This document shows positions 8,715-17,428 of a stretch of 64,000 bases of DNA, in pieces. Under the pieces are notes generated by a model that was not told the origin of the DNA, did not search any database, and saw only the letters and a list, made by a program, of their open reading frames with translations. The DNA comes from Epibacterium ulvae (lineage in GTDB: Bacteria; Pseudomonadota; Alphaproteobacteria; Rhodobacterales; Rhodobacteraceae), in NCBI RefSeq assembly GCF_900102795.1, contig NZ_FMWG01000012.1:51709-115708 (forward strand), in the 5' to 3' direction. The first letter of the stretch is position 1, and every line of letters starts with the position of its first letter. The position numbers and the translations under genes were made by a program.

Positions 8715-9395
8715 TTAGGACGTCGGAATTGGTGTTCCGATCACTTTCCCATCGTTATTCGTCATATCGAATAACCGGTGTTTGAAGCGGGTCAAAGTTC
8801 CGTCCTGAATGTACTTCTTGATTTCTGTGATCGCACTTTCAGGATCTTGCCAATCAATTTCGAGGCCAAGCACATTGTAATCCCACCACGCAATTTCCGT
8901 GATTTGATCTACCAGTTCTTTGGAAAACCGCTGGCGTATGACTTTGGCCGGAACACCACCAACCACTGTAAACGGGGCGACATCTTTTGTGACGACAGCC
9001 CCTGCTGCAATCACGGCACCATTGCCAATGGTGATGCCCGTTTTGATCTGAACATTGGATCCAATCCAAACATCATTACCAATTGTTGTAGGAAGGATCT
9101 TTTCAAATTCATGCAAAGGCTCGGGGTCAAAAGGTGTGCGAAAAACCTTTTCATACGGGAAGGGGGATGTCGTTAAAGATCCGATCGGATGCTCTGAAAG
9201 CACGGTGACATAATTGCCAATACTGCAATACCGGCCCATATTTGTGTCATGTAGAATTGCACCGGGCGAAACATAGGAAAACGCACCGATTTCAGTGTTT
9301 CTCAAGGTTGCACTAGTAAAAATTCGAACAGGTTCTGCCAGACGAACCCAGCCCAATAAATTGACTGACTTGTGAACTTGAATTGCGATACTCAA
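8715..9395 (-). CDS. CatB-related hexapeptide-repeat O-acetyltransferase
   Basis: This 226-residue protein has a left-handed beta-helix built from hexapeptide repeats: IFTSATLRNTEIGAFSYVSPGAILHD near the N-terminus and IGNDVWIGSNVQI plus IGNGAVIAAGAVVTKDV centrally. The VVGGVPAKVIRQRF motif and the following helical tail with WWDY match the xenobiotic (CatB-type) acetyltransferase subfamily, which acts as a trimer and takes acetyl from acetyl-CoA. The acceptor could be a sugar of a surface glycan or a small molecule; the sequence does not decide. It is monocistronic, downstream of rplI on the same strand but separated from it by a strong terminator. Confidence 0.85.
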   Translation of the reverse strand: MSIAIQVHKSVNLLGWVRLAEPVRIFTSATLRNTEIGAFSYVSPGAILHDTNMGRYCSIGNYVTVLSEHPIGSLTTSPFPYEKVFRTPFDPEPLHEFEKILPTTIGNDVWIGSNVQIKTGITIGNGAVIAAGAVVTKDVAPFTVVGGVPAKVIRQRFSKELVDQITEIAWWDYNVLGLEIDWQDPESAITEIKKYIQDGTLTRFKHRLFDMTNNDGKVIGTPIPTS

Positions 9396-9531
9396 GCGCT
9401 CACCCTCCGGTAGGTTTACAAAAGTGGAATATTTTGGGGCCTGTTATGTATGGTTGAATTTGATCTGTAAGGGCGGAGATATCGCCCGGATTTGTCAAGA
9501 AAAGAAGCGCCAATGATTTGGTGCATCCTAA

Positions 9532-9560
9532 AAAGGCTGCCCCAATTTGGGGCAGCCTTT
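9532..9560 (-). terminator. Intrinsic terminator of rpsF-rpsR-rplI
   Basis: A 12-bp perfect stem (9532-9543 with 9549-9560) and a short loop, with a U-rich tail on the minus strand. It lies 35 bases after the rplI stop. Confidence 0.85.
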
Positions 9561-9594
9561 CTGAAAAGTATAAGAAACCTTAGCCGGTGAGGGC

Positions 9595-10203
9595 TTAGCT
9601 TTCTTCAGCAGGGGCTTCCGCTGCTGGTGCATCGTCGTCGTCAGACGCGGCGCTGCCGATATCGTCGAACAGTTCTGCAATCTCAAACTCAGCTGCGGCT
9701 TCTTCTTCCGCGGCCAGTTCCTGAATTGATTTACCAGACGCCTGCAGTTCAGCTTCTTCTTGAGAACGTGCAACGTTCATCTTGATTTCAACTTCAACTT
9801 CAGGGTGCAGTTTCACGGCCAATGCGTGCAGACCCAGTTCTTTGATCGGTGCGATCAAAGCAACTTGTTTCTTATCGATTGAGAAACCTGCTTCGGTTGC
9901 AGCTTCTGCGGCGTCACGAGGAGTGACAGAACCGTAAAGTGCACCGGCGTCAGACGCGGAGCGAATCACGATGAACTGTTGTCCATCCAGCTTCTCTGCC
10001 AGCGCTTCGGCTTCTTTCTTGGTCTCCAGGTTGCGCGCTTCAAGCTGCGCTTTCTGGGCTTCAAAAGCTGCCAGGTTTGCTTCAGACGCGGTCTTCGCTT
10101 TGCCCAGAGGCAGAAGGAAGTTGCGCGCATAGCCCGCTTTTACGTCTACGATTTCGCCCATTTGGCCCAGTTTGGCCACACGTTCCAGAAGGATAACTTG
10201 CAT
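9595..10203 (-). CDS. rplI: Ribosomal protein bL9
   Basis: The protein starts [21 protein letters not shown] and contains [13 protein letters not shown], the L9 N-terminal signature that binds 23S rRNA, followed by the long connecting helix and the C-terminal domain ([25 protein letters not shown]). At 202 residues it exceeds the usual ~150 because of an acidic, Ala/Glu/Asp-rich tail (about residues 160-202), as commonly seen in alphaproteobacteria. It is the last gene of rpsF-rpsR-rplI, 12 bases after rpsR, with a terminator downstream. Confidence 0.97.
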   Translation of the reverse strand: MQVILLERVAKLGQMGEIVDVKAGYARNFLLPLGKAKTASEANLAAFEAQKAQLEARNLETKKEAEALAEKLDGQQFIVIRSASDAGALYGSVTPRDAAEAATEAGFSIDKKQVALIAPIKELGLHALAVKLHPEVEVEIKMNVARSQEEAELQASGKSIQELAAEEEAAAEFEIAELFDDIGSAASDDDDAPAAEAPAEES

Positions 10204-10215
10204 AATGAGGTCTCC

Positions 10216-10443
10216 TTACTTCACAGCGTAGGGCAGCAGAGCAAGAAAGCGGGCGCGCTTGATTGCACGAGCCAGTTCACGTTGCTTCTTTGCCGAAACG
10301 GCGGTGATGCGTGATGGAACGATTTTGCCGCGCTCAGAGATGTAGCGCTGCAGAAGACGGGTGTCTTTGTAATCGATCTTGGGTGCGTTCTCACCAGAGA
10401 AGGGGCACACTTTGCGACGGCGGAAAAATGGTTTTGCTGCCAT
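10216..10443 (-). CDS. rpsR: Ribosomal protein bS18
   Basis: This 75-residue basic protein has the S18 core ([20 protein letters not shown] and [22 protein letters not shown]). It pairs with S6 on the platform of the 30S subunit. It lies between rpsF (28-base gap) and rplI (12-base gap), the standard operon order. Length is normal. Confidence 0.98.
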   Translation of the reverse strand: MAAKPFFRRRKVCPFSGENAPKIDYKDTRLLQRYISERGKIVPSRITAVSAKKQRELARAIKRARFLALLPYAVK

Positions 10444-10471
10444 GGTTTAGCTACCTTTTCTCAAGCTAAGA

Positions 10472-10825
10472 TCAGCGGCGCTCGCGGCGGTCGCCACGTT
10501 CGTCACGTTTCTGCATTTGGACCGAAGGGCCTTCTGCGTGCTCGTCGACCTTGATGGTCAGAACGCGCATCACGTCATCATGCAGGCGCATCAGGCGTTC
10601 CATTTCCTGAATGGCAACAGATGGTGCATCTGTTTTCAGGAAGGCATAGTGGCCTTTGCGGTTTTTGTTGATCTTGTAGGCCATCGTCTTGACGCCCCAA
10701 TACTCGCTTTCAACAACGTTGCCGCCGTTGTCTGCCAGTACGGTGCCGAAGTGCTCGACGAGGCTTTCTGCTTGCGAGTTGGACAGGTCCTGACGCGCAA
10801 TCATTACATGCTCATAAAGGGGCAT
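10472..10825 (-). CDS. rpsF: Ribosomal protein bS6
   Basis: The start at 10825 (MPLYEHVMIARQDLSNSQ) is set by ACAGGAGTTCAC just upstream; longer in-frame extensions are not family-like. The 117-residue product has the S6 ferredoxin-like fold signatures (VVESEYWGVKTMAYKINKNR and GHYAFLK), a helix EMERLMRLHDDVMRVLTIKV, and a charged C-terminal tail rich in Arg/Asp/Glu. It is the first gene of the rpsF-rpsR-rplI operon. Confidence 0.97.
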   Translation of the reverse strand: MPLYEHVMIARQDLSNSQAESLVEHFGTVLADNGGNVVESEYWGVKTMAYKINKNRKGHYAFLKTDAPSVAIQEMERLMRLHDDVMRVLTIKVDEHAEGPSVQMQKRDERGDRRERR

Positions 10826-11167
10826 GTGAACTCCTGTTTGTTTCAAGGCGCATTTCATAGGCAGGGCAAAAACCCTTTCGCGGCCCCACCACGAGAGTCT
10901 GCGCGGATCGAGAATGGTGCGAAAGTTGGCTTCCATATACAGGCTTTACGCCATGGCGCAAGGGCTGAGTGCGCAGGAAAAGAAGAGGCTGCAAAACCGA
11001 GGTCCGAAAAGGCGCAGATGCCCGGCGATTGTGTCAAATTCAACTGATCCATCAAGTGCCGGACACAAGCCCGCCGCAATCCCGTCTTATTTCGTCGTTC
11101 TTTAGGGGGCTTAATAAGACGTAAAAGAAGCGTCATAGTGTCAGACTGCACCGGAAAGGGATCACGC
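10826..11167. other. Divergent promoter region of the rpsF operon
   Basis: These 342 bases separate rpsF on the minus strand from a small membrane-protein gene on the plus strand. A minus-strand TTGACA near 11037 is a possible -35 element, but I see no good -10. The leader near rpsF is GC-rich and could hold an S6:S18-binding structure; I could not verify one. No gene is supported here. Confidence 0.4.
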
Positions 11168-11686
11168 ATGTCGGCGACGGGCTTGGGAGAAAAGTGGAAG
11201 GCGCGCACCGGTGCAGATCAGCTGCACCGCAAAAGGTTCGCCATGGACACGTCACCGCAGGCCATGCATCGTTTGCTTGTCTGCAAAATATTTGGCGTGA
11301 TTTTTCTTCTTGCAGGGACAGCACTTCTGGCTTTTGACCTTGGTGTTGACGAACGGCACCTGGCAACGGTTAAGATCGGTGTAAGCCTTGCGGCAGGGTT
11401 TACGGCCTTGTTGCTGTTGACACTACGCGACCCCAATCCTGCCCCCGAGGTTCACCTTGATCCGCAGCGCCGCGAATTGCGTGTCACCCGAACGGTGGCT
11501 GCGGGGCAACGCCGCACCGTACTTCAGCGATCCTTTTCTAGCCTTGGCGGGGTGCGCCTGTCCATGAACCGGGCGGATATTCTGGAAACCGACGGAAGCC
11601 TTTTGCTATCCCTGCCTCTGGCCAATGAGACGGCCCATCTTATGATCAAAGAACAGCTGCGCGGAACAGTGCCGATCTTTGCTTGA
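11168..11686 (+). CDS. Small inner-membrane protein of unknown function
   Basis: This product of about 172 residues has a basic N-terminus followed by two hydrophobic helices (about 41-60, VCKIFGVIFLLAGTALLAFD; and 69-87, KIGVSLAAGFTALLLLTL). A hydrophilic domain of about 80 residues with PEVHLDPQRRELRVTR follows, suggesting a beta-rich domain anchored by a two-helix hairpin. The start at 11168 has GGAAAGGG upstream; GTG 11138 and ATG 11243 are also in frame, so the N-terminus is uncertain. I do not recognise the family. It is divergent from rpsF and lies 157 bases before the YceI gene. Confidence 0.65.
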   Translation: MSATGLGEKWKARTGADQLHRKRFAMDTSPQAMHRLLVCKIFGVIFLLAGTALLAFDLGVDERHLATVKIGVSLAAGFTALLLLTLRDPNPAPEVHLDPQRRELRVTRTVAAGQRRTVLQRSFSSLGGVRLSMNRADILETDGSLLLSLPLANETAHLMIKEQLRGTVPIFA

Positions 11687-11842
11687 ATTGGGCATCACAG
11701 ATCCGTGAATTTACTGCAACCTCAAGGCTTTATCTTACTGTTCATCACGGAACAGGTTATGTTGGATTTTGTAGGCTTTCTTTTGACGCATGTGCCGTCA
11801 TTGTGAGGCCATACCTATTTGGACAAACACGGAGCCTGTTCC

Positions 11843-12421
11843 ATGAAACGCACTTTGCTTGCCGCCGCTTTGCTTGCTTCTACTGTTGCAACCTCAGCTT
11901 TTGCATCCGCTGAAAAATACACATTGGATGCAAGCCACAGCCAGATCGTATTCAGCTATAATCACCTTGGCTATTCAACCACTTGGGGCATGTTCTCCGG
12001 ATTTGAAGGCGACATTGCCTTTGATCAGGAAAACCCTGCAGCCTCTTCGGTCACAGTTTCCATGCCGGTAAAATCCATGCTCACCGGTTGGGAGGGACGC
12101 TTTAATCATTTCATGTCCAAAGATTTCTTTGATGCGGCGGATGATGAGCTGGTATCTTTCAGCTCAACCGCCATCGAAGTGACAGGTGAAAACACCGCAA
12201 AGATCACAGGTGATCTGACGTTGAATGGTGTCACCAAACCGGTTGTTTTGGATGCGAAGCTGAACCAGGCAGGCGATCACCCAATGGCGAAAAAACCATG
12301 GGCGGGGTTTGATGCGACAACAACCCTCGTAAGATCTGAATTCAATCTTGGTCAATTTGCACCGTTTGTCAGCGACGAAGTGCAAGTCATGATTTCAGTT
12401 GAGGCGCAAAAAGCCGAGTAA
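11843..12421 (+). CDS. YceI-family periplasmic protein
   Basis: The protein has a signal peptide (MKRTLLAAALLASTVATSAFA, mature from about residue 22) and a single YceI domain: YTLDASHSQIVFSYNHLGYSTTWG, the conserved FNHFMSKDFFDA, and LTLNGVTKPVVLDA. YceI proteins are lipocalin-like barrels that bind long isoprenoids such as polyprenyl pyrophosphates. The start at 11843 follows GGAG by a suitable distance and begins the signal peptide directly. A second YceI domain occurs 1 kb downstream on the opposite strand, fused to cytochrome b561. Its own terminator follows at 12448. Confidence 0.92.
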   Translation: MKRTLLAAALLASTVATSAFASAEKYTLDASHSQIVFSYNHLGYSTTWGMFSGFEGDIAFDQENPAASSVTVSMPVKSMLTGWEGRFNHFMSKDFFDAADDELVSFSSTAIEVTGENTAKITGDLTLNGVTKPVVLDAKLNQAGDHPMAKKPWAGFDATTTLVRSEFNLGQFAPFVSDEVQVMISVEAQKAE

Positions 12422-12447
12422 TCCTAAGGGTTAAAGCGCAACGTTGA

Positions 12448-12484
12448 GCCATCTCCTTGGAACAAGGGGGTGGCTTTTTTCTTT
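12448..12484 (+). terminator. Intrinsic terminator of the YceI gene
   Basis: An 11-bp stem (12448-12458 with 12464-12474) with two G-U pairs is followed by TTTTTTCTTT. Confidence 0.85.
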
Positions 12485-12593
12485 AATCCCCTCCACTGCG
12501 ATACATTTTTTACGTTCACTTTTTGTTATTCTGGCCGACTTACCGTTTCGATGTCCGAAAGCCGATAATTGATAAGCGAAATTGGAGAATGTT

Positions 12594-13379
12594 ATGTCGA
12601 ATGCCCGTTCTGTTTCTGGGATCACTCTTGTCGCGGTCCTTTGCGGAGGTCCGATCGTTGTCCAAGCTGAGACGCTGACGATCCTTGCTGGAAATCTGCC
12701 CCCTATGGTTGATGCACATGGAAAAGGGCGCGAGGCTGAAGTGATCACCACAGTTTTGGAACGCTGTGGTCACAGTGTAACCTTTAAGATTGAACCCTTT
12801 ACGCGCCATTGGAAATCTTATGCCGCAGGTGAAGGAGATGGCGTGGCCACTGTGCCGATGGGGATGGAATTGCCCGGTGGCCAAAGCGGGGCTTATATTC
12901 AATATCAAAACGGCGTCTCGTCGCTAAGTGCGCGAAATGATAACTTTGCTGCGCTTGAAAACCTGCAGGGGCACTCTGTCATCGCCTTTATGGGAGCGTC
13001 GCAAATCATTCCCGGCTTGGCGGATGCAACGTCTGGATTTTCGAAATATCAGGAAATCGCAGATCAGATTGGCCAAAGCCGTATGATTTTTGCGGGCCGG
13101 GTGGATGCTGTCATTGGGGACGGGATGATCTTTGCCGAATATAATGCCCAGCTTCAGGCAAATTCAGAGGATCTGCGTTTTGATCCGCATCAGGATGTTT
13201 CATTTCAGGCTATCTTTGCCCCATCGGATTACGCGATGAATTTCCGCTCTGAGGCAATTACAGCTGACTTTAACCGCTGTTATGGCGATGCTATGGCAGA
13301 TGGCACGTTGGATGCGATCAACAAAAAATGGGTTGAAAAATATCGGGATACCCTGGGTACGCAGTATTTGAATTACTGA
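12594..13379 (+). CDS. Periplasmic substrate-binding protein (type 2 PBP-like)
   Basis: This 261-residue protein has an N-terminal signal sequence (about 1-24, ending VVQA before ETLTILAG) and a bilobed PBP2-like pattern: TILAGNLPPMVDAHGKGREAEVITTVLERCG, then VGTVP-like gaps and a C-terminal INKKWVEKYRDTLG typical of amino-acid-type binding proteins. There are two Cys in the mature part (CGHSV and NRCYGD) that may pair. The start at 12594 has GGAG 6 bases upstream. No permease or ATPase gene is nearby, so it may be an orphan transporter component or a sensor input protein. The ligand is not predictable. Confidence 0.75.
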   Translation: MSNARSVSGITLVAVLCGGPIVVQAETLTILAGNLPPMVDAHGKGREAEVITTVLERCGHSVTFKIEPFTRHWKSYAAGEGDGVATVPMGMELPGGQSGAYIQYQNGVSSLSARNDNFAALENLQGHSVIAFMGASQIIPGLADATSGFSKYQEIADQIGQSRMIFAGRVDAVIGDGMIFAEYNAQLQANSEDLRFDPHQDVSFQAIFAPSDYAMNFRSEAITADFNRCYGDAMADGTLDAINKKWVEKYRDTLGTQYLNY

Positions 13380-13403
13380 TCGCTGATTGTATTTTGGGTT
13401 GGA

Positions 13404-13434
13404 AAAAGGAGGGTATCTTTGCCCTCCTTTTGTT
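13404..13434. terminator. Intrinsic terminator after the binding-protein gene, possibly shared
   Basis: A perfect 10-bp stem (13404-13413 with 13422-13431) and T-rich sequence on + (TTTTGTTTATTT); on minus the A-rich left arm supplies U residues for the convergent cytochrome-YceI gene, which ends at 13434. Confidence 0.8.
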
Positions 13435-14696
13435 TATTTCGTGTTTTGCGCCGTCAGATCTGCTTTGATCACCACATCAAAGCCAAGAGAGCTTTCATCG
13501 CTTTGGGATTGCCCGATATCAAAGGCAAGACGTTGCACAGTTGCTTGTCCGCGCATCACTGCTGTTGCACCATTCAACTCTAGGTCAAAGGGCAAGATCA
13601 AAGGCTGTGTTTTGTCCCGGATCGTAAGCGTGCCGACCGCCTGATAGCCTGTGTCCAGCTTTTCAAGATCGGCGTTGAAGGTCGCCGTTGGAAAACTTGC
13701 CACGTCAAAATAATCCGCTCCTAAAGCCTGATCCGTGACACTGCCCAGCTTGAGAGAGCTGATGTCAATCACCACTTCCACAGATCCCGCAGGGCCGGGG
13801 GCGGCAGGTTCTTCAAAATCAATTGCTGCCGTCCAAGTGGCAAACTGACCTTCAACAATACCGCCAAATTGGGCAACTTCGATGGTCAATGTGCCGGATT
13901 GCACGGCCCATTGCGACGCGGTCGCTGCAACCGTTGCAACGCTATCCGTTTGCGCCGCGTGGTCATGCGCGTGATCATGGCTGTGGTCGTGATCATGACC
14001 GCCCAGATAGCCAAGGCTTTGCGCTCCTGCCAGCACAACCAGCGCAAGGCTGGCCGCAACAAAGAACGGCGCTTTGCTATGGGCCTGTGCAGGCGGCTCT
14101 TCAACCTGCCCGCCACGGGGCAGCATCCGCCGCAGGGTGTTGTCGCGGTCAATCACATGGTGTTTAAGCGCGCCTGCGATGTGCAGCACAACAACGGCAA
14201 ACAGGCTCCACACCATGACCCAATGTAAACTGCCGAAAAACCCTGCAACAGTTTCAGTCTGGGGGACAAAGGGCAGGCCCTGACCAAAGGGCCACCAAAT
14301 GGGGGCAAACCCCGTGGCTGCAGCGTGATGGATCCAACCTGTCAACGGCACCGCAACCATCAGCGCATAAAGCAGCCAATGCACTGTTTCAGCGGCCAGC
14401 GCCTCGGCCTTATTGTCAGGATGCAACAGGCCCGGTTTTGCCTGTGTCAGCGTCCAGAAAATTCGCAAGGCTGCTGTCAGAAGCGCCAGAATGCCAATGG
14501 TTTTATGCAGTGAAAACAGAAAAGCGGTGCGGGTAATCACCGCGCCATCGCCAGAAAAATCGGGGCTGCGGATCTGCTCTGCCAGCCCATTGGCGAAATA
14601 GCCGATGGGAAAGGTTGAAAAAATCAATAGAACAGTGGCCCAGTGAAAGCCTTTTGAGATGCTGCCGTATCGAGAGAAACTATTAATCAGGCTCAC
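13434..14696 (-). CDS. Cytochrome b561 fused to a YceI domain through a His-rich linker
   Basis: The 420-residue fusion has three parts. Residues 1-190 are a four-helix cytochrome b561 with candidate heme ligands H18, H64, H106, H158 and H172 (WTAH-like FHWA, LHKTIG, LHWVM, VLHIAG). A fifth hydrophobic helix (about 211-230) leads to a linker with seven His in 13 residues (HDHDHSHDHAHDH, 234-246), which may bind metal. Residues 265-420 form a YceI domain (LTIEVAQFGGIVEGQF, then TLTIRDKTQPLILPFDLE). It probably carries electrons across or within the inner membrane and acts on a lipid-like substrate held by the periplasmic YceI part, perhaps a quinone; this is inference. The unfused YceI gene lies 1 kb away. 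Confidence 0.88.
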   Translation of the reverse strand: MSLINSFSRYGSISKGFHWATVLLIFSTFPIGYFANGLAEQIRSPDFSGDGAVITRTAFLFSLHKTIGILALLTAALRIFWTLTQAKPGLLHPDNKAEALAAETVHWLLYALMVAVPLTGWIHHAAATGFAPIWWPFGQGLPFVPQTETVAGFFGSLHWVMVWSLFAVVVLHIAGALKHHVIDRDNTLRRMLPRGGQVEEPPAQAHSKAPFFVAASLALVVLAGAQSLGYLGGHDHDHSHDHAHDHAAQTDSVATVAATASQWAVQSGTLTIEVAQFGGIVEGQFATWTAAIDFEEPAAPGPAGSVEVVIDISSLKLGSVTDQALGADYFDVASFPTATFNADLEKLDTGYQAVGTLTIRDKTQPLILPFDLELNGATAVMRGQATVQRLAFDIGQSQSDESSLGFDVVIKADLTAQNTK

Positions 14697-14959
14697 GTGG
14701 TCTTCCTTTTCACGGGCACGAATACAGCCACTCAGATATGGGCGGCTGGGTCTAGGATCAAGATGACAGGCAGGGCCGTGACGGCTCTCCCTGATTTGGA
14801 TCTATGATATCGGCCCGTTTCAATGACGACAATTGCCAGAGAGGCGTTTCACAATCGCAATTCTCAACAGTAATTGTGCATGATTTTAGAGCATTGCTTG
14901 TACCCATGCGGCAAGCTCGCTACATCAGGGGAAATGAGACAAAAAAGACGGGGTCCGTG

Positions 14960-15889
14960 ATGACAACTGCATTTGTGTTTCCAGGCCAAGGGGCCCAAAC
15001 CATCGGGATGGGGCGCGCACTGGCGGAGGCCTATCCGGCTGCCAAAGCTGTATTTGATGAAGTCGATGATGCGCTGGGAGAAAACCTGAGCGGTTTGATC
15101 TGGGATGGGGATATTGAAACACTTACCCTGACCCAAAACGCACAGCCTGCGTTGATGGCAACATCTCTTGCCGCACTGCGCGCGCTGAACGCGGAAGGGA
15201 TCGCTGTCGACACCGCCAGTTTTGTGGCCGGGCACTCGTTGGGGGAATACTCTGCGCTTGCGGCGGCAGGGTCGATTTCTATTGCAGATACCGCGCGCCT
15301 GCTGCGGACACGGGGGCAGGCGATGCAAAGCGCTGTGCCGGTTGGCGAGGGCGCGATGGCGGCGATTTTGGGTCTGGATCTGGAAGCGGTGCGTGCGGTT
15401 GCTGCTGAGGCCGCAGAAGGCGACGTTTGTCAGGCGGCCAATGACAATGACCCGACACAGGTCGTGGTGTCCGGCAGCAAAGCGGCGGTTGAACGCGCGG
15501 CTGTGATTGCAAAAGACAAAGGCGCCAAACGTGCCGTGATGCTGCCTGTAAGTGCCCCCTTTCATTGTGCGCTGATGCAGCCCGCAGCAGATGTCATGGC
15601 CGAAGCGCTTGCTAAGGTGGAGATCGCAGCACCGGCCGTGCCGCTGATCGCCAATGTGCGCGCAGATGTGGTGACAGACCCCGATGAAATCCGCGCTCTG
15701 CTGGTCGAACAGGTGACCGGATCCGTGCGCTGGCGCGAAAGCGTGCAGACGATGGCCGCAAAGGGCGTCACAGAGTTCTGGGAAATTGGCGCTGGCAAAG
15801 CTCTGTCAGGTATGATCCGCAAAATTGATCGCAGCCTTGCCTCACGTCAGGTCGGCACCCCTGAGGATGCAAAAGCTATTTCCGCTTGA
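14960..15889 (+). CDS. fabD: Malonyl-CoA:ACP transacylase
   Basis: This 309-residue protein shows FVFPGQGAQTIGMG at the N-terminus, nucleophile Ser93 in GHSLGEYSAL, and His202 in SAPFHCALM, the catalytic pair of FabD. It loads malonyl groups from CoA onto ACP for fatty-acid elongation. I place the start at 14960 (MTTAFVFPG); in-frame sequence upstream is not family-like, although the ribosome binding site (GACGGGG) is only moderate. It heads the fabD-fabG-acpP block, with fabG 75 bases downstream. Confidence 0.97.
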   Translation: MTTAFVFPGQGAQTIGMGRALAEAYPAAKAVFDEVDDALGENLSGLIWDGDIETLTLTQNAQPALMATSLAALRALNAEGIAVDTASFVAGHSLGEYSALAAAGSISIADTARLLRTRGQAMQSAVPVGEGAMAAILGLDLEAVRAVAAEAAEGDVCQAANDNDPTQVVVSGSKAAVERAAVIAKDKGAKRAVMLPVSAPFHCALMQPAADVMAEALAKVEIAAPAVPLIANVRADVVTDPDEIRALLVEQVTGSVRWRESVQTMAAKGVTEFWEIGAGKALSGMIRKIDRSLASRQVGTPEDAKAISA

Positions 15890-15964
15890 ACCAAGCGGCA
15901 CGCAAAAGATGAAAAAGCGAGGGCGGGCCGATACGTGCGCCCCACACGAAATAGGGATATAAAT

Positions 15965-16702
15965 ATGTTTGATCTGACAGGAAAAACCGCGCTGATCACC
16001 GGCGCATCTGGTGGCATCGGTGGTGAAATTGCACGGGCGCTTCATGCAGCGGGGGCCACGGTTGCGCTGTCTGGCACCCGCGAAGCCCCGCTGGCCGAAC
16101 TGGCGGCGGATCTTGGCGAGCGGGCGCATGTGCTCACCTGCAACCTTGGCGATGCGGAAGCCGTTGAAGCCCTGCCAAAGCAAGCGATCGCAGCGATGGG
16201 ATCCGTTGATATTTTGGTCAATAACGCAGGTATCACCAAAGATAATCTGTTTATGCGGATGAAAGATGAGGAATGGGAAAGCGTTTTGAACGTGAATCTC
16301 ACCTCGACCATGCGCCTGTGTCGCGGTGTTTTGCGCGGCATGATGAAGGCGCGCTGGGGGCGCATTATCAATATTTCGTCTGTGGTGGGCGCAACGGGCA
16401 ATCCGGGGCAGGGCAACTATGCAGCCTCTAAGGCGGGCATGGTGGGCATGTCCAAATCGCTGGCATATGAGGTGGCAAATCGGGGCATCACTGTGAATGC
16501 AGTTGCACCGGGTTTCATTGCAACTGCAATGACAGACAAATTGAACGACACCCAGAAAGATGCGATTCTGACGCAGATCCCCGCAGGACGGATGGGCGAC
16601 GCCCAAGAGATTGCCTCGGCTGTGCTGTATCTGGCCAGCGCTGAATCCGGGTATGTCACAGGCACAACCCTGCATGTGAATGGCGGCATGGCAATGATCT
16701 GA
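15965..16702 (+). CDS. fabG: 3-oxoacyl-ACP reductase
   Basis: This 245-residue classical SDR has the NADPH-binding TGASGGIGG at 12-20, NNAG at 86-89, and the catalytic Ser139-Tyr152-Lys156 (NISS, then YAASK). It matches FabG in length and ends in the usual YVTGTTLHVNGGMAMI. It reduces 3-ketoacyl-ACP to 3-hydroxyacyl-ACP. The start at 15965 (MFDLTGKTALIT) is family-like and preceded by AGGGATAT. It lies downstream of fabD and ends at a terminator before the acpP leader. Confidence 0.97.
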   Translation: MFDLTGKTALITGASGGIGGEIARALHAAGATVALSGTREAPLAELAADLGERAHVLTCNLGDAEAVEALPKQAIAAMGSVDILVNNAGITKDNLFMRMKDEEWESVLNVNLTSTMRLCRGVLRGMMKARWGRIINISSVVGATGNPGQGNYAASKAGMVGMSKSLAYEVANRGITVNAVAPGFIATAMTDKLNDTQKDAILTQIPAGRMGDAQEIASAVLYLASAESGYVTGTTLHVNGGMAMI

Positions 16703-16735
16703 TCACGGCCAAGGCACAAGTGATCTTAATCGGTT

Positions 16736-16772
16736 ACGTCGTCTGTGGGTCTCTATGGACGACGTTTTTTGG
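16736..16772 (+). terminator. Intrinsic terminator after fabG
   Basis: A perfect 8-bp stem (16736-16743 with 16758-16765) followed by TTTTT. It separates fabD-fabG from acpP, which therefore needs its own promoter. Confidence 0.75.
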
Positions 16773-17121
16773 GCTCAGTCTGGATTTTCCAAGCGCTTCG
16801 CTCTTGCCAGATGCACGTGAGAGCTTAGATTGAGGCCGTTGGGTGGTATCAAGGCAGGATCAAAAGCGGGCAGAAGCTGTTGCAACGTCGCCGAGGGACG
16901 AAGTTGCAGCTGGTTGCATTTAACCCCGTGAAAACATTTGCCTTAGCCAAAAGCTATGCTATAGGCGGCCCATATTCGCGGTTTCTGTGTTTGCAGAGAC
17001 GCCGCATCTTTGCCCCAAAAGGGGCGCAACCGCCCAGCTTGGGCATTCGTACGGCGCCCCAACTGTCCGCTGGGCACGGGCCAAACCGGGCAAATTGCCC
17101 AGACAAAGACGAGGAAGAAAC
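16773..17121 (+). other. Long acpP leader region
   Basis: About 350 bases between the fabG terminator and acpP. It holds the candidate acpP promoter at 16938-16965, giving a 5' leader of about 150 bases that is GC-rich and contains no convincing gene. The sequence just before acpP (GAGGAAGAAAC) is a good ribosome binding site. The leader length is notable for such a highly expressed gene. Confidence 0.5.
16938..16965 (+). promoter_or_regulatory. Candidate sigma-70 promoter of acpP
   Basis: TTGCCT (16938-16943), a 16-base spacer and TATAGG (16960-16965), upstream of acpP and downstream of the fabG terminator. Matches to consensus are 4 of 6 and 4 of 6. Confidence 0.45.
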
Positions 17122-17355
17122 ATGAGCGACGTCTCAACCCGCGTAAAGAAAATCGTTGTAGAGCACCTGGGTGTTGAAGAAGACAAAGTAGTTGACACAG
17201 CATCGTTCATCGATGATCTGGGCGCAGACAGCTTGGACACCGTTGAACTGGTTATGGCGTTTGAAGAAGAGTTCGGCATCGAAATCCCTGATGATGCGGC
17301 TGAGACCATTCAAAGCGTTGGTGACGCAGTGAAATTCATCACTGAAGCGTCTTAA
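17122..17355 (+). CDS. acpP: Acyl carrier protein
   Basis: This 77-residue acidic protein carries the phosphopantetheine site DSL at 36-38 (Ser37) in [21 protein letters not shown]. The length and four-helix pattern are those of the fatty-acid ACP. It is preceded by GAGGAAGAAAC and followed by its own terminator at 17384, so it is probably transcribed alone at high level. Neighbouring fabG and fabF confirm its role. Confidence 0.98.
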   Translation: MSDVSTRVKKIVVEHLGVEEDKVVDTASFIDDLGADSLDTVELVMAFEEEFGIEIPDDAAETIQSVGDAVKFITEAS

Positions 17356-17383
17356 TAGGCCAAACTGGCTATAAGATTTTTAC

Positions 17384-17421
17384 AAAACGGTGCTCGTGAT
17401 CTGCGGGTGCCGTTTTTGTTT
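17384..17421 (+). terminator. Intrinsic terminator of acpP
   Basis: A 12-bp stem with three G-U pairs (17384-17395 with 17405-17416) is followed by TGTTTTTA. The A-rich left arm gives a U tract on the opposite strand, so it may also end the convergent PilZ gene. Confidence 0.8.
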
Positions 17422-17428
17422 TTAGGAG

